Shown: positions 50,601 to 62,787 of the stretch, one piece after another | Position numbering within the stretch: the first letter of the stretch is position 1 | How the letters are laid out: each line of letters opens with the position of its first letter | Program-made: the position numbers and the translations under genes | Notes under the pieces: generated by a model | Told to the model about the DNA's origin: nothing | The model's input: the letters and a program-made list of their open reading frames with translations, nothing else | The model's database searches: none | Origin: Campylorhamphus procurvoides | Taxonomy: Eukaryota; Chordata; Aves; Passeriformes; Dendrocolaptidae | Length of the DNA stretch: 64,000 nt | Assembly: GCA_013396655.1 (NCBI GenBank) | Contig: WBMV01000093.1 | Coordinates: 529,885-593,884 of the forward strand | Direction: 5' to 3'

Positions 50601-53414
50601 AACACCATTTAAAAATATTTGCCACCCTTTTACTAGTCTAAAAATGTTCACTTTAAGATTTCCAAATGATTTTTACTGAAAACACATAAAAACATGCCAT
50701 CACCAATTAACGTAAAGGAAATTAAATTTAAAACGCTGGAGAAATATTCTGATGAGTCTTATGTTTGCTTAACGCCAACTAAAATTTCCTTGAGGCATTT
50801 AATAAGTACACTTATAAAAGCTCACAAAGCAGAGTTCAAAAGTCTTCTCGCTAGTAAAATATGAGCCTTAATTAACCTACAGTTTCACATTTTCTGGATT
50901 TCAATAAACCTGTAGGCATTTCAGCAGAGCTGGATAAATACCTGCATGAACACTTTAAGGATTTTCTCTGAAAACTAATTAGCAGTGCTTTCAATAGCTG
51001 ACTTTAACTAAATCTGTTTGACGAGGGAGCTTCATACCCTAAATCCTGCAGTGAGAGTTCCTTCCAGCCGATAACAGATTTCACAGAAAGGCACATCCAA
51101 CAGGACTGTCAGCCACTGGTAAAAGCACGAACGAGAGCTCCAGGTATAGAACATTTCCCAACAGGGACAGACTGTGGCCAAGGTCTTAGGCCAACACAGG
51201 AATGCAAGGGACAGCATTAGGATTGCATCCTGCCATCCAGTCACAATATTCACATGTGACAATTCAGGATTCCTCCAGACACAGGAGAGGGAGATTAAAT
51301 TGGTTATGTATAAAATATATAGCCCTAATACAGCAAGAACACCATATACACCCAGAAGCCTCCTGAACCTGAAATGGCTCTGGACACTCCCACTGTATCA
51401 AGCACAAATGACAATGGCCCCACTGCTTGGATTGCTGCCATCTCACAAGGCTGACAATCAACTCTGCTTCCCCTTCAAGAGCCCAGGAATTCAGTGGGAT
51501 GGACCTGGGTGGAGAAAGCAACCCAAGGTGTGCAGCCAAGAGTCACTTGAGGAGGAAAAAGTGTAACATTTCCAGAGAAAACCACCCTCAGAATTAATCA
51601 TTCACCTCCTTCTTTTGAGGTCTTCACTATTTGTGTTGAAAGAAGACAGAAAATGCTTACCAGAAACTCTCTCTGTGAAGCTGGTGGGCATGCCTTTTCA
51701 AAGAACTTTATAGTCTTTTTCCCATGACATTGTTTTTCCTTGTCTAAGTGCCAAAGCTGCACGGGTTTGTCAGCACCTACACTGTTCATGAGACTAAAAT
51801 GCTCTCACCCAGGAGCTACACTCCTCCCAAATGTATTAAATTTATACTGAGCAAGATATTTTATTTCCTCTCAGTCTGATCCCTCAGGAATTAAGCAAAG
51901 TATTCAGATTTATCAGCTCAAGGGAAAAGCATTTTCCATGACATGTGTCAACTCAGTACCTTCCAAGCCAGCATATTCCCAAAAACATAACCTCCCAATT
52001 AACCCCCATCAGCAGCAAGGCCAATTTCCTTCCCAGCTGGAATTCTGGGCACAAAGGTTCCACCTGCCAACAGGCCACGCCAGGGGAGTCAAACAGGGGA
52101 AAAGGCAGCTCTGCAAAGGCCAGTTCCTACTGCCCAAAGCAGGTCCATTGACCATCTGACACACTAAAACAGAAGAGAGGGAAGACCACGGAGGTGAACA
52201 CAGCAAACAGCCAAGGAAACACAGCAACCTTCAATATCTCCTTATAACCATTGCATCAACTATCCTGAAGAGTTTTCCCCACTCCCTTTGAAATGCCAAG
52301 TAAAATTAAATTAGAAGAAATACCTTTAACAGCTCTGGCAGTGTAGAATAGGCATTTTTACAATCTGTTTGCTCTGCTGAAGTACTATAAAATCTCTTAT
52401 TTTCTTTCTATATACAGTGTAGACTTAAAAATCATCATGAAAACCCATTTTTTTCCCAGCTTCTGTAGCTATGAATATCAAAATTGAATACAAGTCAGCA
52501 TACTTGCCATCCTCAACGTTCCTTCCATTTCCCTGAGCTCACAAAATGAGAAGCAGTGAATTCTCACTCTCTTCTACAAGTTTCTCTGCAAAGTAATGTT
52601 TGCTTTGCACTAAACAAGGATATAGACTGATTCCATATATCAACCACCACCATCAGACATGTACATTTTAGTTCAAGACATTAATATCACTCAAATGTAG
52701 GCAAAAGCTGACCTTCTTACTATTATCCTTTTTCTGCATCTGCATCATAGAAATCACACTTGTCACGCTTTCTTCTTTTTTAAAAAGCAGAACAAACACA
52801 ACACAGTCATGAGGAAGAATCCAGTGTTTCCAGCCTCAAGCTCTGCAACCCTGGATGGGACCTGCTCACTGTTGCCCCATGTGTGCCACAGCTACCCTGA
52901 GAAGGGCACAACACTTCTGGGAAGGCAGAAGTTCTTGCTTGGGTAACCCAGAGGAGAAGACACTGGTGCCCCTGACACCCTAAAACCAGATGCTCACACC
53001 ATTAGTGGTCTCAGAGCTTTGTCTTGATGAACATCTGCCCTTCTTGCAGTTACCTCACCTTGCCCTGGATGTTCCAAGGGGGTCTTTATGTTTCCCTGTA
53101 TGAAGTCTAAAGACAAGAACGTATATTTATAGGACAAAGTTGGCCTTGCAATGTAACAGAGAGGCCACATTTGTTTGCCCTGACAGCCTTACAGGCAGCC
53201 TGTGGAAAGCTCTCCCAACCTTCACACATTTATTAATCAGATCAGCTCTACCATCAATACACCACTTGCTCTCCCGCTCTGTCAGTCTGAGCAGGACACA
53301 AAACCAAGTGCCACCCGAGAGCACAAAAAAACACCACCACAAAAGGAGAAATTGGCTTCTACATACCATGTGCCAAGAGCCAAAGCCCTCCCTCCCCGCA
53401 GCAGGTGACTTGTG
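47681..53414. other. Intron: unique sequence just downstream of exon 2
   Basis: The stretch at about 50640-51020 is AT-rich and repeat-free, with several TAATTA/TTAATTAA cores, and might be conserved. Elsewhere nothing beyond ordinary intron was seen. Confidence 0.5.
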
Positions 53415-53420
53415 TCCCAC
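53415..53420 (-). other. AUTS2: 5' splice donor of AUTS2 exon 2
   Basis: The minus strand reads CAG|GTGGGA. The open frame continues for some distance past this point, but homology to AUTS2 stops exactly at LRQ, so GT at 53420-53419 is taken as the donor. It is of ordinary rather than maximal strength. Confidence 0.88.
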
Positions 53421-53630
53421 CTGTCTGAGGCCCTTGGGTAATTTCTTCCTTTTGCCGAGGTGCTGGCAAAGGTTACGATCATTTTCCCGGTCGGAGCTGT
53501 ACTGGTGGTGGTGGAGCCTGTTCTTTTTCGGGAGATAGGACAGCCCATTGGTAAGTGCCTCCCGTTTCTTCTTGGCCAGAGGGTTCTGTCGCTTCTCCAC
53601 ACGTTCCTGAGGTTTCAGAGCTACGTCCTT
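53421..53630 (-). CDS. AUTS2: AUTS2, second coding exon (internal, 70 codons)
   Basis: This exon encodes part of the N-terminal region of AUTS2, a nuclear protein that in mammals converts a PRC1 Polycomb complex into a transcriptional activator and is needed for neuronal development. It is read on the minus strand from AAG GAC GTA to AGA CAG, exactly 210 bases with no stop. Recognisable segments are [15 protein letters not shown] at the start, [12 protein letters not shown] in the middle, [20 protein letters not shown], and LPKGLRQ at the end. The basic clusters KKKR and GKRKK resemble nuclear-localisation sequences. It is bounded by a pyrimidine-rich 3' splice site ending in ctgcag and by a CAG|GTGGGA donor, so both ends are phase 0. 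The recalled human exon is nearly identical but seems one residue longer around the histidine-rich stretch. The paralogue FBRSL1 diverges here, so AUTS2 is preferred. No other AUTS2 exon was found in the window. Confidence 0.93.
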
Positions 53631-53656
53631 CTGCAGAGGGAGGGGAGAAAACACAG
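53631..53656 (-). other. AUTS2: 3' splice site of AUTS2 exon 2
   Basis: Read on the minus strand, this is a continuous pyrimidine tract (tttctcccctccctctgcag) ending in CAG immediately before the AAG codon that opens the exon. It fixes the exon's 5' boundary at 53630 and shows that the open frame further upstream is intron, not coding sequence. Confidence 0.9.
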
Positions 53657-56398
53657 CAGTTAAGCCACAGCTCCGATTTTTTGGCCTCTTGAAGCAGCAG
53701 TTCTGGGTGACCAGCAAAGCACTCAGGAGGCAACGCTACAGTCACCAGAACAGGAAGAGCCCAGTCCTGCCTGATGTCCACTTAACCAAAGGATAGGCAA
53801 GTGCAAAGTAAAGCTGGTCAGGTGAAGTGAGTGCATGGAAGCAAACACATCCTCCTTGAGATTTCAAACCATCAACCTCACAGTTCTCCAAAGCATCTCA
53901 TGGATCGAGTGAACACACATTTAGAAGACAGCATATGTTTATAATGTTTAAATTAATTACTTGCTTTGATTTAAACAATGCTTGACTTTTCATATTTATT
54001 CTTATTATTTCTTGTATTTGACAAGCCAGAGCATGAGCTGACCTAAATCCAATTAGGGCAAATGAATCTCCATTGCCTTCAGGGGATGTTTCCCTCAAAC
54101 CTGACTTAAGCAGAAGATTTCCAAATCTCAGGGAGGGGGGTCAAAAGTGCTCAAAAATTCAGCTTGTATTTGAAAACTTTGTAACTGAGCCTTTAGCCCC
54201 CAGAATCCATGTCTGCCTCTAAAAAACACTCCAGTCTTGTAACACAAACATGTTTTGTCACTCAGCCCACAGTTACTTTCTCACTGATATTCTGCAACAC
54301 ACAGAACCCATATTTTTATTTCAAATAAATGTTACTTGAAACGAATCTTTTTCAATAACACAGAATTAAATGCAGTGCAAGAAGAGGCTGGAGAATCCAT
54401 TTGGAGAGAAGAACTATTGGAAAGATGTTATAGTGCATATGGTGCATCAAATAAATGCAATCTGCTGAGTCACATCTCCAAGGGCTCCCTCAGAAGGGTT
54501 GGTACCTCCAAGGGAGGGGCAGGAAATAGTGCAATACTTTCAGCTCTCTCTACTAACAATCCTGGCTGCTTTGACCAGGAGCTCCCCCTGCCCCACCACC
54601 AAGCACTCTGTGATCTCGTAGCCTTTCAGCTTTGTCTGCTGTCACTTAATATTATAACTGACAGCAGGAAAGAAATTGGGCTATTGGCCCCTCTGTCACA
54701 TACAGACTGCAGTTCAGGAGAATAGAATGCAAATTATGCCACCTTTTAATGCAAAAAAATATGCCTAAAGGCAAAAATCAGTTTGGCTTTAATTAAAGAA
54801 TGCTCCCTAAATGCCTCTCTAAAACACAAGAGCTTCACAAAATTCAAAACTGAAACCAATGAGATGATTAATTAAACTGAAGACAGTCATCATTCACCTT
54901 TGATATTTAGTAAAAAGAATGATTTTACAAGTATTAAAGATGGGAATACAGAACAGAAGCTCTAAGACACTTTTCCTACATTTTATTCCCCTAAGACACC
55001 ATAGGAAATATCCCAGGTTTTTCTTCACAGTGTTATTCATATCCCAAAAAGTTAGGAGCCTTATCCAACCTCCTGAGAAAGAATTTTAGCATCTTCAGCT
55101 ATAAAGCAGGATCAGTATTTTAAGAACATCATGTTTCTCCTCCCTGGCTCCTCCACGTTCTGAGCAAGAACTCAGTAGTAGCACTGATCTTTGTGTTATG
55201 CTTTGAGAGCTCAACCTGAGAGATCCTACAGAGCAGCCCGAGGAAATCAAAAGCAAGAAGAACCCCTTTCCTCAGCACACCTCCTGTCTCCCTTCCCAGG
55301 AGGGTTTGAGGTTTAGGGTTAGGGTTAGGGTGGCAAATTCTCAGGTGTCATATGGTGAGTAACCATTTCACCAACTGCATCACCTGCTGCTTCATAAAAC
55401 TGCAGCATCCATAAACATCCCCAGACCTCCTGCATAGCAAAGGCACGTTATAAAAACCCAATTAGATATTTTAGCATAGAACTGATTTGTAACTTAAGAG
55501 TGTGCTGCTCACAGTCTTTATATTTTCAGGTCAGTATAAAAAAAATCAAATGCTTTATGAGTAATACATTCTATCAGCAAGGCTTCTGTTAAAACAGAGT
55601 CCGTGTTTGTAGATAGAAATGCTATTAAGAGGATTCAGTCTAAATGTGAAAGGTTGAGGGAGTGAACAAAGGGAAACTTTCAGGGGAAAAAAATAAATTC
55701 TTCTAATGACTAAGAAGCTTTTGTGGGATTTTTTCCCCCCCAGCTATGAGTGATTTAAATGAAACTGTGGCAGGTTTCCAGATGCTTAGAAAATGTCTAA
55801 TGGGGCTAGAACTTGCCATCATGAAATTACTAGTTCCCATTAGCTTTAAAGAGGGTGTAAGATGGGTCAGACACTGCAGATCACTGTGGATGTGCCTGGG
55901 AGGAGCCAACTGCAGAACGTTCCATGAATTGTCACACACCTAAAGAATGTGGAGCTCTTGTCAGAACTGGGACAAAAGAATCTGAACACCTATGGCAAAG
56001 ATGAGTGACACCAAATTCACAAAGCCTTCCACAAACTGGATGACAAGGCAGCTTCTGAGATAGAAGGAATGGCTGGCAGGAATCTTCAAAAGTGCGGTGG
56101 CTCCTCTGCTCACAACCAGACAGAGCCAACACAGCCCTACAGGTACAGAACTTGGGGTTCTGCACATTGTGAAAGGGCCTTTACCCTGTTTGGTGGGTGG
56201 GCTTGAAATGCAGACATAAAGAGTGGTGTTTACCCAACCCCATCCCTCCAGGACAGCCGTCTGCTTGTCACCAGCTGACCCCAGTGCAGAGAGAGCCACA
56301 ACGTGCTGTGGGTCAAACCCTGGTGCTATGGGATTGCATGGTAGAACCTGTCCCTGCCTGCCACAGATACATGACTTGGCCTTTAAATAGATGTGTCT
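53657..56398. other. Intron 1: unique sequence
   Basis: Only the telomere-like repeat at 55313 stands out. No exon or transposable element was recognised. Confidence 0.55.
55313..55330. repeat. Short interstitial telomere-like repeat (TTAGGG)3
   Basis: Three perfect TTAGGG units, extended by flanking gagg and gtgg, lie in otherwise unique sequence. Confidence 0.9.
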
Positions 56399-56446
56399 AT
56401 AGAAATATATATTAAAATCTTCATAGAAATATATATTAAAATCTTT
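56399..56446. repeat. 24-bp tandem duplication
   Basis: ATAGAAATATATATTAAAAT followed by CTTC or CTTT occurs at 56399-56422 and 56423-56446. The copies differ only at the last base, so the duplication is recent. Confidence 0.92.
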
Positions 56447-56801
56447 ATCTGCAGACTAGACTGCCCCAGGACATGATAAAAGAAGGAACCCAGGTGGGCA
56501 GGATGCAGCAGCAGCAGCTCGAACAGGGATCTCAGGGGTGTCTGGGGGTGTGAACTGTGCAGGGCTGTCACACACACACAGGGACCCTGTCCCTGGAGCC
56601 CCTGGAGCCCCTGGGCTTGGCAGAGGCAGCGCCTGGCTGGGAACCACAGCCCTGCATAAATCACTTCCCCACTGCTGCCCTTTGTCCCTCCTCCCGTTTT
56701 TATCTCTCCCGTGTTTAGATAGGACAATGGTTGTACCACACTGCGTGCTCCTACATTAGCCAGCACAATCTTAATTACAGACTTCAGGCATCACCATGAT
56801 T

Positions 56802-56865
56802 AGAGTAATAAGCTGTAATTACTCTGAGGTGACAGGACTGCACAGACCTTATCTACATAGATAAG
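56802..56865. promoter_or_regulatory. Homeodomain dyad next to GATA dyad
   Basis: AGAGTAAT and ATTACTCT form an 8-base inverted repeat around aagctgta (56802-56825). Then CTTATCT-acat-AGATAAG (56848-56865) is a perfect inverted pair of GATA-factor sites. A TAATTA lies just upstream at 56772. This looks like a compact enhancer core, but function is inferred from motifs only. Confidence 0.42.
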
Positions 56866-58465
56866 AAGATGTAGTAATATTTCATGTCGAGGCGTATTTT
56901 TCAGCAGCTACCCACGGAGCTGATTCAAACCAAGCAGACCCCAGGAACACAGCCAGCCCTTAGCAGAGGTTTTCCTCCTCTCCCGCCAGCAGACAAGCCC
57001 ACACATTATTAAATAAATCCTACAAACATATTAGGCACAGTTTAAAACCATCTTATTCAGAGATATCTTTCATCAGTAAAGTGCCTTAAGTGTATCAGGA
57101 AGGTGACTTAAATGTATAAATATGTAATTACATGCAATTCAATACAAAAGTGCATTAATATTTATGAGTGTACTGTATAATCTAAAAAAAATTCCATTTG
57201 TTTTATTTCTATTGGGCACATTAATCAACCTGATACCAGTGTACGTGCCCTGGTGGAGAAGAGCTGCCCTGCTGTGATGTGGGGAGGCTGCTGGAGCTGC
57301 TGGGGTGTCCCTGCCATCACCCCTGCTCCTGGTAACATGAACAGCTCCAAACCAAGCCCTGCATTTGGGAGGGAAGGAGAAGCAGCTTCTGTGGGGCCTC
57401 AGATAATTCCTCCAGCCAGGAGGTTGGGAGGACACGTTCATCAAGGGTTCTGCTTTCAGGGAGCTGTGCCTGATTTATTTCAGCAGAGTCCACCTTCCTG
57501 CTATGGACATGACAACCCACTGATTAACACTCGGACCCTCAGTGGCAGCCCAAAAGTGCTTTGTGGGGTACACAGGTCACCCCACAGACCCCCCCACGAG
57601 CTGCTGCCCTTCCCTCCTGCCCCTGCCCTCAGACAGCAATCAAAAACTGCATGGAAATCACAGGAATTCTGCCCCACTCCTTATTACAGGATCTTTCTAT
57701 GGGAACACAGGATGAAAAGCGACACTGTAAGTGCAGTGTGTGTAGCAAATGCAGAAATTTCTCTGGGTGAACATTTCAGGAGCTGCTCAGAGATTTCAAG
57801 CCTTGGTCTTTCCAAACCATCATAACAATTTCAGTGTTGCAAGAACTTATTTTCTGAATTTGCTAAATTCAGCTAAAGCTAAATTTCTTGCTAAAGTCCA
57901 CTAGCGCTTTATATCAGAGCCCAACAATTCCTCCTTCATTCCAACAATATTTTAAGTATAAAGAAATGAGACATTTTTAAAACCCACTAAATTAGCAAAT
58001 AGACATGATACGTCAATGTAATACTCCTCTTAAAACAAAAATATTTAGAAAAGCAAGCTTGAAGCTTCCAGTCTACCCCATCCACTATTCAGAGATCCAA
58101 GCAACTGTGTCAAATAGAATTGTAAGAAAGGTACTTCTGGAACCTTTTGTCTGTTTTCAAGGAACAAACTATTCACATTTGACCAGGAACACAAGCACAG
58201 AAGAAAGAAGCCAGTTAAGGGGGGCAAAGATACATTTTCACTGGCTACAAAAGCTGATTCAACATTCCTTCCAATTTCTGGGCATGGCCATAGAACAACC
58301 CAGCTGGGATGGGATGTGGGGAGAAGCAAGAGCTGCTTCCCATGGAACAGCACACAAACAGAACAATGACAAATATTCACTGAGAACATTTGCTGCATAG
58401 GTTTAGCTTGCAATAAATTCAGATGCACAGAGAACACAGCTGAGAGAAATCCTGCAGCTTGGTCA
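56866..58465. other. Intron 1: unique sequence
   Basis: It is very AT-rich at about 57000-57230, with TAATTACATGCAATTC. An open frame of 190 codons on the plus strand at 57253-57825 has no domain and is rejected as coding. Confidence 0.5.
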
Positions 58466-58664
58466 GCACAGAATCACAGAGGGGCTGGAGCTGGAAGGGA
58501 CCTCACAGCCCATCCAGTGCCCACCCATGGGCAGGGACACCTCCCACCAGCCCAGGGTGCTCCAAGCCCCGTCCAGCCTGGCCTTGGACACTTCCAGGGA
58601 TGGGGCAGCCCCAGCTTCTCTGCCCAACCTGTGCCAGGGCCTGCCCACCCTCCCAGGGAAGCAT
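58466..58664 (-). mobile_element. CR1 LINE 3' end
   Basis: It reads agcacagaatcacagagggg, ctggagctggaagggacctc, ccacccatgggcagggacac, caacctgtgccagggcctgc and ccaccctcccaggg. It is a well-preserved reversed tail of the same general subfamily as the copies at 1-355 and 2604-2823. It lies in the AUTS2 sense orientation in intron 1. Confidence 0.93.
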
Positions 58665-60461
58665 CACACAGTGGGAATCATGAGCTGGGCATTCAGGACA
58701 GCAACACCCACAAACAGCTGCACAAAGGGAACCAAAGCCCCTCAGAATCAGCAAATGCTGCCAACCTCAGGGTAGCACATTTGCCACCCCATCCTGGCAG
58801 TCTTCATCAACTCATACCGTGTTTCCATTATATTTGGGAAGAATTTTTATAGCTAATGGATGAAGATGCCCCAAGACTTCATTACTTATCTCATGTTTCA
58901 TAATTTGCTATTTTAGTTCAGGCAGAAACAAGATGTAAAGGTCTAAAAGCAGTGCACTGACCAGTCCCTGTAACCTTACCAAGTCAGAAAATAAACCAAG
59001 ATTTTTATAATAACCACTCATTTCCCTCCAGATGAAATAGCTCAAAGTACTGTGTGTTCTTCTGATGAAGAATTAGTTCCTCAAATCATTTACCTAGGAG
59101 AAAAAACTGCAAACACTCTTAAAACAACACCAGGGGGAAAGGAAGGCAGGTGTAAAGTGCAGTGCAAAAGAGAAAAGGATTCTCAGAGTGTCGATATTAC
59201 GGTATTTTAGGGCACAAGGGACTGGTGAAGAGGGACATGATATCAACTACAGTGGGTGCAGCAGCCCATCCACGAGTCTCGGCGATTTCTCCAAGTTGTG
59301 AGACCTCCACAGAAAGGTTTGATCCTGTTTTGTTTGCTTTGCTTTCCTAAAGCTGCAATCCATGCCTCCTGCATCCCTCTGGAATCCAAACCCAGAGTGG
59401 GTCAGTGTTGTGCCCACGCAGTTGTGCAAGGGAGGGAAGATGGAATGTGGTGTCAGGCTGGGGGGAGCTGCTTACAGGGGGAGGCACAACAATAGCAAAG
59501 CAAGTCGCTGTCTGCTTGAGATATGTTGTCTGAAAGAGCTTCTGTAGCAAAGAGATTGCTTTGATTTTTCATCCCCAAACCATTTGTTAACAATATCTTT
59601 GATGAACAGAAGGCTCCTTTTCAGGTCCTGCCGATTTAAATTACACACAAACAACCCCTACGTTAAGGCAGCGTTATTGAGGTTACAAAGTCAAGGGCTT
59701 GGAAGTTATGAAAGGCCAGGATTACGGCTGCAGCCACCACCTTAATTCAGCCCTCTTGTGCACACACATCACGATACAATCTTTAATTACATGATCCCAT
59801 GCTCCTATTTCCCTAAACAGAATGGAAGGTGTTCAGCTAATGAGCAGCCACTCAGGATTTTGTTTTCTCCTCTTTGTCCATCCTGTGAACCTAAACCTTG
59901 TTTACTGACACTCCATTCACACCCTCCTGTGAATGCACAATTACTAATTTCCTCAAGGGCTTTTCTATACAGCTCCTTGCAATAGTATCAGATGCTCAAC
60001 AAATACCTATGGCCTCTCTTACAGTCGTTCTGCCAGACTTCACTGTTCCCGTTTTATTGGTGGCAACAACAGTTCTGACATGTTCAGGTCAAAAACATCT
60101 GCTAATTTTAAGCATCCATTAGGAAGAACCTAAGATTTGATTTTTCAGAGAATTGGCTCTCCTGAGCACTTTATCTAATGAGGCTCAGCCTTCATCGATT
60201 TCGGCAGCTCCGGGGAGTGCTGTGTTCTGAAATCAGGCTCATACTGTAAGGACACAGGAAAGGGCTGTTCCCAAAATATGAGCTGCAATGGCCTCCCTCA
60301 ATGCCACACTGTAAATATGAGCTGCAGGCAGAGGAAAACTATGACCACAATGCCAGTGGTGGAGTTGGCAAAAGCTGATGTCGTACTTGAAGATGAGCAT
60401 CAAAGCAATTGATTGCCATTCATTTATTCATATCCTTCCCTCTCCCTTCTCATGTTGTCCC
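58665..60461. other. Intron 1: unique sequence
   Basis: No feature was recognised. Confidence 0.55.
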
Positions 60462-60754
60462 TCAAATGCTGTACCATACCATTTACAGCTATGGAGAACA
60501 GTCAAGAAATTAAAGTCTGTGCAACCTGAGTTAGGAAAAAACCTCATCTTGGATCGGGTGTCGAGAAAGTGCTGAGCAATGCCAGCTTAGATTACAGAGC
60601 CATGGAACTGTTCTTCTTGAAGCTGCCCAACTTTGTAGAAGGCAAAGTACACCCAGCTGATTCTGCTCAGACTGGTTTAGCCAGCAGCCTGTGTACTCCT
60701 GCCAAAAGAAAGAGATCCTCAAGCTCTGACTCCAGCCAGATCCTGCCAGTCTAG
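60462..60754 (+). other. Unidentified coding-like remnant, possibly frameshifted
   Basis: Two plus-strand frames meet at about 60567-60575. The first ends in GKNLILDRVSRKC then a stop. The second continues LSNASLDYRAMELFF, LPNFVEGKVHPADSAQ, CTPAKRKRSSSSDSSQ and stops after ILPV. The composition is protein-like, with a basic PAKRKR segment like a nuclear-localisation signal. Switching frame by one base joins them, so this could be the tail of an old retrocopy. I do not recognise the family. No poly(A) tract or splice sites support it. It may be chance. Confidence 0.2.
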
Positions 60755-62787
60755 AAGACCCATCATGTTTTTTCCAGAATTTTTTTTTAGGTCTTGCACA
60801 AGTTGCCAGGAAAAGCCAAGGTTACCCCTTTCTTGCAGATTGGATTAGATGCCTTCTGTCACACCCTTTGGAATCTGTGCTGTCTGAAACACCAGTGAGT
60901 CCTGGCCTCTCCCAGCAGCAATCTGTGTCCTCTGCTGCCACCACCTCAGCCACGCTCCCTCCAACTCCTCCACAGACAATCTCTCAAACTTTTCAAATCA
61001 TCTTCAGTAAGTCCCTGCCATCCCTACCCCTCCAGCCTTGTTCCCTGGCAGGGCACCCAGGGCAGTGCTGCCCATCCCTGCTCCCTGAGCAGCATCCAGG
61101 GCCACCTCCAAGGGCTTCCAGCAGGACAGGGCTGTTACTGGTGCAAACCCTCCCAGCCCCGAGGCTGCTCACACATGGGCAGCCCTTGCAGCCAAGGGAA
61201 ACATTCCCACTGGCCCTGGGTTTATTTCACAGCGCTGGCCCTTAAAGAAATGGGCTTGATTTACCCTGGGAGCAGCAGGACCACATGCTCATATTTATTT
61301 CCTTTGTTTGAGTAACAAAAAGAAATAGAAAAGAGATGTGGAGAGGAGTCCCTGGAGAGGCTCCCTTTAAATCTTCATGCCAACAAAGAGGGCTCCACTG
61401 CTCCAGCACTGCTCAGTGAGGATTAGAGATTAGGCAGGGAGAGCAGCATGAAGGCAGCTCCTCAAGCAGTGGTGAATTTGGCCTGTTCCCTGTGCTGTCC
61501 CACACCAGTTGCACATCCGTGGCCATCAATCCAAGGGGACAGCCCAGTTTGGCCAGTCGAGCCCTGTCCTGGTGCAGAACCACGGGGGGCTGTCTGTGCC
61601 TGAGGGCAGGGGCTGCTCCCTCTCACAGCAGGGCCAAGGACTGTTCTCCTTGGAAAATGGGATTTTCATGGTGGAGAGAATCCAGCTGAACCGTTATCAA
61701 GCACCACATAGGGAAATATGAGACACAAATATTTCAGTTTGTCTAAATAATTGAGCAAGTCCTCAGAGTGAAACTTCTGAATTTTTTCCCCCCTTCGCAC
61801 ACTTCTCTTTATTTTCACTTTTTGTTCTGGTTCAGAATGGAAACAATCTTTTAAAATTTCAGACTCTCTCCTCAAGATAAAAATTTTATACATTTCTCTC
61901 TGTAGTTACACAAGACTTGCACACACTGATCAAAACACACATGCTGACTTTGGACCCAACTACGTTGCTTTCTTAGCTTTAAGGACAGAACACACTCCCT
62001 CCTGACGCTGTTTATTTTTTTCTTTTATTTTGCCCCATGTCCTGCCAGCTTTTCCAGGAGATTTCACTGGAGGGAAATACACTTCCATTGTAGGAGGGTC
62101 TGGCACTGTGGGCTCCTCCACTCCCCACACACATCTTGTGTTTGCTGAATAATTCAAACAGCACTTTGGTTGGCAGGCTACAGACCCAGGCAAGGAGTTA
62201 GTGGGCCAATAAATTTTACATTTACAGGGTATCCCCCTCACTGGAAGGGTTAGAATAAATGGCTGTGGGCTTAGACAGCTCTCATCCCTGCTATTGCTGC
62301 ACTAGGGTGAAACAGATGACTTCAGCCTCCAGGCTCTCACACTGGCCCCATTCATTAGCACAGCACTCAGCACTCATAAAAAATGTATCATGGTTTGTAA
62401 ATCGAATCAGAAGCACCTCTGGACTCCTCGTCTTGCGGGAAGATGCTGCAGCACCAGGAAAGTCCAGGGCAGTCCAAAGGGCTCCCAGTGCCCATAAACT
62501 CTGGAAAGGCTGAGTGGGGCACACAAAGATGTGGCTCTGCTGCCCTGCCTAGACGAGGTCAGAAAAGCTGACAGCAGGAGGCAGGACAAAGAAACCACCC
62601 TGAGACAGCATAGGGGAAACAACTGGGAAGCTGTGCTATACACAGAGAGGGGGAAACATCTCTGTCATGTATTTCTGTCTCACACATGCAGCCTCACAAC
62701 AGGGAAACCAGAGCATCCCTCTGCATGTGCCAGCCAGCAGGACAGAGCACACAGAAATGAGCAAGGAGAAGAACAGAATTAGAACTG
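60755..62787. other. Intron 1: unique sequence
   Basis: A proline- and serine-rich open frame at 60868-61245 (plus) has low-complexity composition and no support. No other feature was seen. Confidence 0.55.

Larger units (their letters stand above)
1..53414 (-). other. AUTS2: AUTS2 intron 2, 5' part
   Basis: This is non-coding sequence downstream of exon 2. The third coding exon was not seen, so the intron runs off the left edge and is longer than 53 kb, which fits the very large 5' introns known for AUTS2 in vertebrates. It contains most of the repeats in the window and a candidate internal promoter with an alternative first exon near 8.5 kb. Confidence 0.8.

Noticed and set aside
53657..53717. 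Upstream continuation of the open frame before AUTS2 exon 2
   Set aside because: A consensus pyrimidine tract and AG lie between it and the recognised exon, so it is intron.
57253..57825. 190-codon plus-strand open frame
   Set aside because: No domain, no signal or splice context, generic Pro/Ser/Gly composition, and overlapping competing frames. It fits chance in GC-richer intron.
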